Shown: positions 1 to 11,000 of the stretch, in pieces
Layout of the letters: each line of letters opens with the position of its first letter
Numbering within the stretch: position 1 is the stretch's first letter
Source: Bugula neritina
Taxonomy: Eukaryota; Bryozoa; Gymnolaemata; Cheilostomatida; Bugulidae
Reading direction: 5' to 3'
DNA: 64,000 nucleotides
Assembly: GCA_964035545.1 (NCBI GenBank)
Contig: OZ037769.1
Coordinates: 16,476,633 to 16,540,632 of the forward strand
Notes under the pieces: model-generated
Databases searched by the model: none
Told to the model about the DNA's origin: nothing
Seen by the model: only the letters and a program-made list of their open reading frames with translations
Translations under genes and position numbers: made by a program

Positions 1-3000
1 TCGCCCTGATGAGTCCACTTCTTTTCTTAGTGCGCACGTACTTGACTACTCCGTCCGGCCACTCCTTCTTGATGTACTCCTTCACTCTCTCGCATTCCTC
101 GGCACACTGCAGCTCCTCTGTATGAATATCACACTGATCTCTACCAGTACTACACACTGAGCTCTACTAGTACTACACACTGACCTCTACTAGTATTACA
201 CACTGAGCTCTACTAGTACTACACACTGACTTCTACTAGTATTACACACTGAGCTCTACTAGTACTACACACTGACCTCTACTAGTACTACACACTGACC
301 TCTACTAGTACTACACACTGACCTCTACTAGTACTACACACTGAGCTCTACCAGTACTACACACTGAGCTCTACCAGTACTACACACTGACCTCTACTAG
401 TATTACACACTGACCTCTACCAGTACTACACACTGACCTCTACTAGTATTACACACTGAGCTCTACCAGTACTACACACTGACCTCTACTAGTACTACAC
501 ATTGACCTCTACTAGTACTACACACTGACCTCTATTACTAAAGTCATCGAGCAGAATGACCTCGTGGAGGTGGTCAGGTGGAGATCTATTCACCACGCTG
601 TGCACAGTTCTCATCAACGCTGACCAAGCCTCGTTGTGGAATATTATGACCACACTGGCACTCGGGAGGTCCTTCGGGTACGTCAGCTTTTTGCACCTTC
701 AACAGCAGAAACATGGGAGTTCAGAGGAACAGTAACTCCAACTCAGTTAGTAGACATTGAATGACTAAACAGCTGACTCTAGGTCACTATGCTTTGGGCA
801 GGTAAACAACACAGGTGTGGATTTGATATAAAAACTACCCATCCGGAAAATAACAAAAGTTTTGAAGCTCAAACATTTACACTGCGAGGCTTACAATGAC
901 AAAAGGCTATTACAAGCAAACACACTTAGTAAAACTTTGAATACATTGAAAGTTAGATGGCAATATATCAGCATTAACTGAGGATTAAGTTGCATTGCTC
1001 AATCTGTAATTTACTAACAACTAGACTAACTTAACAGTAGCTAGTAATTAACTTTAGTTAGTAGTTAGTATTAAAGACTTGCTATCATTAATTAACCCCT
1101 CTCTCCTACTACTAGAACAGTTATGGCTGGCTGATTTTAACCTAATTAATTATATAATATACTCTGTTGAAATATATTCTATAATTTAGGGAAAACTAGA
1201 ACATAAACGAAATCAAATAAATGGCCATAGCCTTACATAATGTATTCATAGGTTACATACATTTTGATATATTAGGAAGGTTATTGTTGATGCATTTATC
1301 TTTGTGACGAGAAGAACTATTATCAATCTTTCTAATTATTTAAACAAAAACCCAGTCATGGGTATCTAGTAAAATAATTCACAAATACTCACTTGTAGAC
1401 GTGATATAAAACTTAAAACACACCAAATTATCAGTAAAAGTAGTCTGGGCTCTATAACATAGCCTGAATTCTATCCTAATAATAAAATGATATCACACCT
1501 TAAGACATGCTGGTGCCTTCACCTGATGTACTCTAGTCCATGCTATCAGTCTGTATGCATGTATTAGTTAAGTTACCTTACTATATATATATTCTCATAA
1601 ACTGTAGTACCTTGTCAAGTCATGCAGCCATAAAGGTATGAACTATCACTAATAGCTATATTGTAGTTTATTTCTAACTTTCTTTCAGTTACTTAGTTTC
1701 AGTGCTGAAATTAAAAGAAAATTAATTCAGTGCCAAAAAACACAGCCAACATATTCTGCTATCAACTTTTACTTTTACATAAAGAGAATTATGTAAATGT
1801 AGTTGAATTAAACAACAGATAATTAGAAAGGTAATTTTCTTTTTAAGCAAGAAAATGTTTTTTGTAAACAAAACAATGTATTTTTTAAATGTTAGTATCA
1901 TAATATAATATAAAGTAATGTATATTATATTTATATACAATAGCTATTATGCGTTATGTAAATTGCATATATTATACTGAAGGGACTACATGTGTATTTA
2001 TAACAGTGTGTCAGCTAATACAACCCAGCAGAATCTCTCCACAGCCTTACTCTGAAATCATATTGATGAGGAAGACCAATTTGTAGTAGTAATACACGAC
2101 TGGTTCTATTGCTACTTGATACCCTTTGAAAAGGTAATGCATCTTCCACAGAATCTACATGGTAAAGCTGGGAGGGTGGTTAATGTGTGTAGTCAAGTGT
2201 TGTGTTACCTTTGTTTCTGACTGCATTAAAATATTTATAATGAAGTGATTTTAGTTGAATATCTGAGCAGTGCACTTCATTTATAATTTCTTACAACAAT
2301 AGCTACAGTGAGTAGGTCTCAAAGGGACCCAGTCTCTTGTAGAACATTCTAGACTACTGACTGTAACCAAACCTACACAGCTTTATGTTCAAGCTGTCTA
2401 TATTCAGAGTTGGTATCTTTCACGCTGCATGAAAATAGCCTTAGATACAGGTTTTCAGTTTAGTTTAAACAAGCTTGTGTACAATTAGTTAGGGTTGTTA
2501 AGTAAGGGAAGCTATATTTAAACTAGCCTATGCTATAAAATTATTTAAGCCAAAGATACACCATTACAATGAGCTCTATTACAATACACAGTAACACTCA
2601 TTGACATGATGACTAATTATGAGATGTGAGGTCTTTTATATTTAAATAAGGTAAAAAGATGAAACTTATTGTGTTAAAAACTTTAAAATACAAACTCCCA
2701 ACAGTGGGTTGTAAGAACATCAGTATGTGAAATGCATGGCCTAATATTACAATATACTTTATACCGCTTAGATTCAAAATTTTGTCTGGTTGACTTTAAC
2801 ATAATTTATATATTATTTGAGTAAGTTATACTTTTGATTAGAAATAGTGAATTCTGAAAATTCTGAAATGGTTTCAAAGTGTATCAAGTTACCTAAACCA
2901 AACCTATTAAAATATGATTGAGTAAATTATGATCATTTTGTGTCAGTCAGTCAGTCATACTAAGTATTAGCTCTAATTTTAGGTTTGATTGCAGCAATAT

Positions 3001-3868
3001 AGTGATTGCCAATGTAAACATACGTTATCTGTCTCATTGTTGAGCTCTCCCTATTACATCCTAACAGGTGCCTAATTTGTGCAGTCACAATCTCTTCTCA
3101 AAACTCTTTTGCTGCATTCACCCAATCTCTCACATGAAGTTAAAAACCCTCTTTCTAACATGCCCACCACCATAATATAATTATTTATAATCCTACAAGC
3201 CACACCCACATTACACTTTATCCCACTGATTGACTCAATTCATAAATTGTGTACTTTCTGTGCATTGCGGGAAAAATAACACCAACTGCCTATCAATAGA
3301 TGACAAATCGTGATGTAACAGTTTTACTATTAGAAATGATATTTTCTAAAGCCAATAGTAGTAATATTAATTCATAATGATATAAAAATTTAAACTTCTA
3401 GTCCTTACAGCTTTAAGTTTATAAGAGTAAGTGCATTGTCATTGTGATAGGGTTTGGATTGCACAGTTAGGTTACTTACGCTGGATCTCTAATATCCTTT
3501 AATGTTCGGTTAAGAGCAATTCTGTTGCTGGCTATTATATTAAAAGCTTCTTTTTTAAACAAACTATCAGCCAAAGCTTTATCTTTCCCAGTCAACTGAA
3601 CTGCAGCACCCCTTTCTCCTGGTGAACCAGCATTTTCTTTATCTCTATTCGCATATCTATCGTATCTATAGGCTGCTTTTTTCATGCTTAGGCCATTGGC
3701 AGAGTCTCGTTTGTTGATTCCAAGTTCAGTATTATCTAGTTGACCATCCCCAGCTTGATTATCATTCAAAGCAGAGTGCCAAACCGTATACAATACTATT
3801 ATTAATATTGCGCACCCGATCAAGCGTGTGTTTGTCCACCCATATCTTCTTAGGCATCTTGACAACAT
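1..3868 (-). CDS. GALNT: Polypeptide N-acetylgalactosaminyltransferase, 5' part (runs off window start)
   Basis: Exons 3868-3480, 696-530 and 117-1 (continues beyond the window). Phases agree (2, then 1). The product would be a Golgi type II membrane enzyme that starts mucin-type O-glycosylation by moving GalNAc from UDP-GalNAc to Ser/Thr. The start ATG is 3868-3866. A short basic N terminus is followed by one hydrophobic anchor (about residues 16-34) and a polar stem. The stem ends in a family-typical segment ([15 protein letters not shown]). Exon 2 holds the start of the GT-A catalytic domain: [31 protein letters not shown], and LLDD. Exon 3 continues to [11 protein letters not shown]. The DxH motif and the lectin domain lie outside the window. 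The intron after exon 2 starts with a 23-bp minisatellite. The family assignment is firm; the isoform is not assignable. Confidence 0.93.
123..529 (-). repeat. 23-bp minisatellite anchored at a 5' splice site
   Basis: About 18 copies of a 23-bp unit fill the intron between GalNAc-transferase exons 2 and 3. On the minus strand the exon ends AATAGAG and the intron begins gtcagtgtgtag. Each unit again contains AGTAGAG followed by gtcagtgtgtag, so every copy repeats the exon tail and the donor site. Unit variants alternate gtcagt and gctcagt. Confidence 0.95.
697..3479 (-). other. Intron 1 of the GalNAc-transferase gene
   Basis: This 2.8-kb AT-rich intron lies between the membrane-anchor exon and the first catalytic-domain exon. 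The minus-strand donor is gtaagtaac next to 3480 and the acceptor is tgttgaag next to 696. I see no exon, tandem array or clear transposon in it. Confidence 0.7.
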
Positions 3869-5900
3869 TTTGAACAAACTATTTATGCAGTGATAATTAA
3901 AAATAATATCTAAAACGAGGTGAAGAAAAAAGAGGCATATCCATACTCATACGACATACTCGTAGCGGTCTTCCAACTTTCTTTTTGCAAGTGAAAACTC
4001 GTAAACGGAAATTGCAACTCGCTTTTTAATTGGATATTTAGATGCACGATAACCTTAATTTTTAATAAACTTACACACTAACGAGAGGGCTCAATAGGTA
4101 TCCGCAATTAAACAATTCAAAAAACGCTTACATAGAAACAACAAACTACTCATCAAATAAATAACTGTTTAAAATGATGTCTCCACAAGGTTACACACAG
4201 TTCATTATTCGCTATTTCAGATGACTTTGTGAAAATTACTTGTCACTGTGGGGGTTTACTAGTATGCGGATAGCATAATTACAATCATAATGTTATTGTT
4301 AAACTCAATGAAATCATTTATACTCATACTGAATTGATTATTGGTATTGACGAATTGCCGCACATCGCCGTTATTACATCATTATTGCCAATTATTTTAG
4401 TTTAATAAATGGTAGAATTATGAGTGCACAACGATGCTTGAGACGAGTTGAATCTGAGTCTCAGTCTAACTTCAACTTTAAATTTTAGAATTTAGATCGA
4501 TCACGAACTCTTTTCAAGAGTCAAACTTCAACTCAAGTTGAATTCAAACTCAAAGTCAATGTTTAGATTTTGGAGTTTGTCATACTGATAGTGATAAGTG
4601 ATACTCATAGTCATAGTGATACTCATATGTAATACTAATAGTAATATTTATATTAATACTAATACTAATAGTAATACTAATACTAATAGTAATACTATTA
4701 CTATTAGTAATACTAATAGTAATACTTATACTTATAGTTATACATTAACTTATAGTAATAATGTTTACGTTGTAACTTTAAGATGCTTCAGGTTGGCCTT
4801 TATTAAAACTAATAATTATTATATAAATATATTGCTTAATAATATTAGTTATTACTTATAGTTATTAATAGTACTAAAAGTAAATCTAATACTAATATTA
4901 ATAACTATAGTATATGATCATGATTAGTATAAGTACTAATACTAATAGTAATAGTAATACTGGTTTAAACATTTACATTTTGATTTTGTGTCCCATACCG
5001 GTGCTGGCCCTGAGTCTGATGCTCATAGTTATTAGTATTACTAATAACTATAAGTAATAAGTAATACTGATAGTTAGGCCTAAGTATTGTCATTGTAACA
5101 ATCATTTTACTTGGAATCTAATGGTATTTAAATTGATTGTGAAATTATGCAGGATATTTAGTCATTAAATCACCTTTTAAAGTCATCATAAAAATTTTAC
5201 AGTCACTAATAATCAGCGAAATGACTTATTAGTATTACTATTTATTATTTTTACTTTTAGTGATGGAATAATAACTTTAAGTTTAATCATAATATCACTA
5301 ATATAACTGATACATTCTCCTACTCATACTATTACTGCAGATTGTGAACTCCATTATACTGGCAGCGAAATTATACATTTATCACTATTACTTTTATCAC
5401 TCAAATCTTATAGTGGCAGTTTTAGTAACTCTAGACTTATTATATGGGTTAATATGGCAGGAATGTAGTTGCCAGGTTTGAATCATCAAATCAAATTGTG
5501 TTATTTTCAGTAGTGTTCAAAGTAGCAGCCAGTTTTGTCAAGTTCTCAAAAAAGTTAAAGAAAGTCAACCAATGGCTTGAATTGGATTTTATCAATTCTA
5601 TTTGACTTTCAAGTCTTTTGTCTACAGCACAAACGTTTGAACAATTAGCAACATAGGAGTTGTTGAGAATTGGTCAGCCAAATCAAGTGAACATTAACTT
5701 GGCCATGTAATTCGGTTTTACTGAAATAAACGATATTTATTATTAAGGCATTTTAGACCTTTTTTTAGGTTTAAATTCAATATATCATTGCTTACTTGAT
5801 TTAGATATTGTGGGAGATTTGGTATTCAAGAATAATGTAACTTAGTTGGTTTATTGTAATTTTTGTGGTAAATTAAAATTTGAGATTTTTAACAAATATG
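3869..5900. repeat. Intergenic, with TAATAC/TAGTAA low-complexity block
   Basis: This stretch holds the GalNAc-transferase promoter side, with no TATA box that I trust. At about 4590-5075 there is a block of interspersed 6-bp words (taatac, taatag, agtaat) without strict periodicity. The open frame through it is low-complexity Asn/Thr/Ser and is not a gene. Confidence 0.6.
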
Positions 5901-6617
5901 CTTTTCATATTACAGAAACATTTGAAGCCCTTGTACTGTGGATCCCCTCCTGTCCCACCCGTCATGTGATTGTGTAACATTGCTGGACTTGAGGCTTACT
6001 AGGTAAGTTATAGTCTAACAAATTTTGACGCCTACCATTCTTTTAGTTAGTGGAGAGAATTAAAAGTAATTATTTACAGACATAACTTTATGCAGTTGAG
6101 ATTTTAACTCGAGTTTGTTGAAAGTAGTAATTCCTATACTGGTGATTCAATCTCATAGTGCTAATGATGAAATAACAGTAACTTAGTGAAACATGCTAAC
6201 TTATTCATTGTTACTGTTACTTTTCTCTCTTTTAATCTGAACTATATATGATGTGTTACTTTTAACATGAAGTCTTGCACTGAATGTAATGTGATATTTT
6301 TTGAAAGTGAAATTAAATCCCTGGCCATCTCTAAGGCTGCGTAATGATATGTACTCAGTTTATCGAATGAGTCCTGGTATAGTAGCTGGTGGGTATACAA
6401 GATGTATGATTCTCCATAACATATTCACGTGTGCGGCATTTGTATATTCTTGTGATCTAAACATCTAGTTTCATCATAGACTGGAATCATAACCTTGAAA
6501 TTGTCTTTGTCATTTCCAGGGTCTCACTCTACTCTGAAGCTTGTCCCTAAGCTGTATGGTATGGTTGTTGACCTTGACATAATTCTTAGAAGCCACCAGT
6601 TCAACTGAGACTTACTC

Positions 6618-6947
6618 ATGGAAGCCTATGTATACTGGCTAGCTCCGCTGCTAATATGCCTCTTTATGATGCTGATGCTTGGCTTAGGGATTCTCTTGTG
6701 TTACAAGCTGAGGTCGGGGCACTCCCCCAAACCCCCGTCCCAAAGTAGCTGCACTTGCAAGCGTAAAGTAACGGTCAAATCTCGTGCTAAGTCATTTCTC
6801 GCCAGCTCTATATTTTTCACACAAACTTCCGAATTGGCAGTAGATGGGCCGATGTATCGTAAATGTGACGCACGCTGCTGCTGTAACCACTCCGGCAGCG
6901 TCTCTACATCCACCAGGCAGCAACACAAGGGCTATCAACTGATATGA
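6618..6947 (+). CDS. Small single-pass membrane protein, Cys-rich tail, unknown function
   Basis: This 109-residue open frame begins at an ATG. The hydrophobic segment (about residues 6-30, leucine/methionine-rich) could anchor the protein in a membrane. The basic, Cys-rich tail follows, with CTCKRK near residue 45 and CDARCCCNH near residue 84. The cluster next to the membrane could be a palmitoylation or metal site; that is inference. A non-coding 5' exon probably ends at 6001 (ctag then gtaagt). Its acceptor is tttccag at about 6520, which gives a plausible two-exon mRNA with the ATG in exon 2. I do not recognise a family. The antisense frame here is taken as a shadow. Confidence 0.5.
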   Translation: MEAYVYWLAPLLICLFMMLMLGLGILLCYKLRSGHSPKPPSQSSCTCKRKVTVKSRAKSFLASSIFFTQTSELAVDGPMYRKCDARCCCNHSGSVSTSTRQQHKGYQLI

Positions 6948-7862
6948 GTCAGCCCTATGATGTAATCTCATTCAACTGTCTATTGGGAGATTTATTGACA
7001 TTTATTTTTGTTTAATCATCAAATGTTCATGCTTTGCTGCACTTTGACTGGAAAGTGCTTAATCATTCCATTGTTGTTTCTATGCTCTATTTTATGCTTG
7101 TTATTACAGAATTGCATTTCGTGCAACATCTATCAACTTGTCATGCTTGTTAATGTATTTACTAGTATTTAAGAATGTTATGTACATTTAATTTAGTCAT
7201 CTCCAGTTGTGAGAGTTTTGTAGAGGCTTGGAATCATTTTGCCACTTTTATTTTATGATAATTATATAATAGTTTTATATATATTGTGTTATTCCAGTTT
7301 TATGTATATTACTCGTTGCACATTGTTTTTTCTAATGAGTTTTGTTAACGAAATGTTTATAATAATATAGGACTAATTGCTAAAAACGAACACATGCGAT
7401 ATATTCTGAGTTACATTAGACCTGAAGCTAAGTTACTTTAGACCTTAGGCTGAGTTACATGAGAGCCTATAATGATGCAACTAGAAAACACTTGGCCATA
7501 GTGCACTTTGAACCCACTCTCATATGATAGCAGGGATAACATTTTTTATAAATTTATTCTCCATAGTTCACAGCCAGTTTCTAAGTGAAATATCACATCA
7601 GTCTAATACTTCAAACAGGAGTGTTATATTCAACCTGCTATTATCATATCAACTCTAATAACAGATGTTATATAATAGTGATAGTTAATTTCCTCTTTGT
7701 AAACAAGAGTCTTGCATAGTATAATAGAGATTATTATATTATGCAGATGTCCAGTTTCTTGAGAGTTTCGAGTAACTTAACTATTGCAGCTGTACAAATC
7801 CCTAAATATTATAATGTTTCCCAAACAACCCAACCTGCTGGGAGTATTTTCATTCAGTAAAG

Positions 7863-7868
7863 TTTATT
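7863..7868 (-). terminator. Candidate poly(A) signal of the SBSPON-like gene
   Basis: An AATAAA on the minus strand lies about 230 bp after the stop codon at 8094. The flanks 6950-8090 are otherwise AT-rich with no gene seen. Confidence 0.4.
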
Positions 7869-8093
7869 GAATACTTATAACATACTAGTAAATATGTACA
7901 AGAGCATCATATATGCATTCAAAACTAACTACTATTAAGAATATATTTTCTATCAAGTAGAAATTACAAAATAAAATTGCACAACAAAGTAAATTTATAA
8001 GCAGTAATGGTTCTTCTAAATTCATTGCAACATGTAAAGCTTATCACGTGATATTAATATGAGTATTTTGTGTTATAAATAAATAGTATTACT

Positions 8094-11000
8094 TTAAATA
8101 AATATGAAGTTATTGCCAAATCGATTGCTAGACTGACAGTCGCATTGCTCTGAGTCATCCAGCCTTTCCCACCAACCAGTACAGCCAGGGGCATTCACTG
8201 CGTTCCAGTTAGTAGATACGCCAGTTTCGCCATGTCCAGTACACAGACCATCCGTGTGACCTTTCTCCATGGCCGTCTGCTGACACTCTACGCATATTAT
8301 AGCTCCTGGTCGTAAAACGTTAGCCCAAGGTGTCACATAGCTCTGACACAAAGATCCGGAGGAGATAATTTTAAATCCACTGCAATATCTATAAATATAA
8401 CAATAGAAAACATTTCAATGAATACATGAATAGTGTCACACACTGTGTGTCCAGTACCTCATGCACTGCGTTTCCATGACTGCGCATAATGCGAATGAAT
8501 GCCCCGTACGGATTATTTGTGGTTTGTGGTTTGCATTAACTTATAGTTGCGGTTTCATTCGATGTAACTGTTTCCATTAGCCGAATGAAAAAATCCATTC
8601 GCATAATGCGATAATGGAAACGCAGTGATGCTAATGGATGCTGGTACTGATGGATTTGTGGTTGCGGTTTGCGTGAACTTATGGTTGCGGGTTCATTTGG
8701 AGGTATGGTGGAGTAATGGAGAAAAGCCTGTGTTCTAGAGTAGAAATGTAGCATATGAAGTTATGTTCTCGCACCCCAAACCAAAATTTAATAATAAAAC
8801 TAAAGAACGTAGGCTATCTCAATTTCTCCACTATTTCAACTGTTTACTAATGCTAATACTAATTGGTTGTTATCTGCCCCTGTTCTACAACCATTCCTCT
8901 TGAAAAATACATATCAACAATACATGTATAATACAAGAGTGACATATGGTGGACACACAGACATCTGCTGATGGGTTGCCAACAGACCTTTTACATTAGT
9001 GTCTGTGGGAATCAACCCTCACTTGTATAGAAAGCTGTGGAACAGAGACAAGAAGCTCTTTATAGAGCAATTAGATACTCCCACTGCTGTCCTATTGTTA
9101 TGTATGGCACCATCAGCACAATAATATTATAGTCTGAGAACATAATCTACACACATGTTACGCTTATAAGGTGTGCTCGTGCACAATCGTATGCAGTTTG
9201 TCAGATGAATTTTATCATTGAATAGTCATTTTTTCATAAGTCCTGGCATACTGTGAATAAAGGACTTGGAGTAAAGCCACTAATACTTGTTATAGGTAGT
9301 TATAGTACCAGTGACGCACTGTATAGTAGTCATAGTATCAGTGACTCACTATAAGGTAGTTATAGTACCAGTGACTCACTGTAAAGTAGTCATAGTACCA
9401 GTGACTCACTATTAACTAGTTATAGTACCAGTGACTCACTGTAAGGTGGTCATAGTACCAGTGACTCACTGTGAGGTAGTCATAGTACCAGTGACTCACT
9501 ACAAGGTAGTCATAGTACCAGTGACTCACTGTGAGGTAGTTATAGTCCCAGTGACTCACCCTCTATAAGTATTGACGTCCATAGAGTAGTACTTATTATA
9601 GAGGTTACTTCTGATGTCAAGGTTGGCATTGTACTTAGTCATAGCCCGGAACCTTCCAAAACTGGCCGGCATTATCTTAGCTGTCTCTAAAACAGATAAA
9701 AGAAGGTCAATTAGTAACACAAAAGCTGTCTAAATAAAAGCGCTTTGTTTACAAAAGTGCTGTCTACAAATATGGCAGCTCTTTCCTTTATTAGATCCAA
9801 CTAGGTGAATTTCAAAAACTGTAAATGACTTTTGAAATAGTGCAGTTGGTTAAACTGTGCAAACTAAATGTAACTCAAGTGAATGAATCAATTTTTTGTA
9901 AGTTACAACTGTTCCATTTTTTCCACATAAGTTTAAAGCATCATGATAGGCGCTGGAAGAACTAAAGCGATTGGTGTTCATATAAATCATAATTATTATA
10001 AATTTAAATCAAGAGTCGGCTTTTAGTTTGAGCGGAAAGAAATAGGTTTGATGTGCCCGATTTGGGTTCATAAATGTGTAACGGATACTGTACACAGGCA
10101 GTTAGAAAGACGCGAGAAGGACTACAATATCCACTACATAGTTTAGATTGGGAGGGAAGATTACACTTGTGGAATAATAATCATAAAAAGAAGTATTTCT
10201 GCCACTTCTGCTAATAAGTAAAGGATGTTGGGAGATAGAAGATTCAGTAGTCATTGTTACAAGTGTGCAAATTAAAAGAATGTGTGAGTATAAGTGAAAA
10301 CACATGACAAAGTTAGTTTAAAGTATTGTAACAATAGGCGTCCACCGTGTACACATATGCTTGCAAGCTACAGCTGGGTGGGTGCAAGACTTGCATCTGT
10401 TTACACTACAGCTTAAAGAGTTATCTTCTCTTTATTTCATCATTGAGGAAAATATTTCCTAATCTAGCAAAAACTTTGTGGATCTAGATAAACCTTTCAG
10501 AAAGAAGGGAAATACAGTCTTTCAAAAGACTGAAAGTTTTATTAAACAATAGAATAGACTACTTGAATTATATGGATTCTAAGACTTAAATTTCTTAGTA
10601 CTTGAGCTTCTATTAACTAAATAGACTTGAGTTGACTTGTTTACAACGCTAGTTAATTTCTGTATATCTAAAGACTAATCTCTTGCCAACATAAATAGTA
10701 GCATAAATTCAGAATTCTATTTTCTTGGTACAGAGTAGAAACTGGAGCAGTGACTTGAAGTTGTCACACCAATATTTTATAATGAATACATTGGCTTATT
10801 ACAAGTTACATGTATTGATTTATTTTGGTACTTTACAGCCACTTTTGAACTTGATGAACTCCTGTTATATTCTATTTTTCAAATTTTAAGCACCTTCTAC
10901 TATGATCATACTTTCAGTTAAACAATGTCCTTATGTAGGCTACTTCTACAGTAAATGGGGAAATTGTATTGAAACCATTATATTTGGAGAAGTACGACCT

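Noticed and set aside
119-535. CRISPR-like array
   Set aside because: Units are contiguous with no unique spacers, and the genome is eukaryotic.
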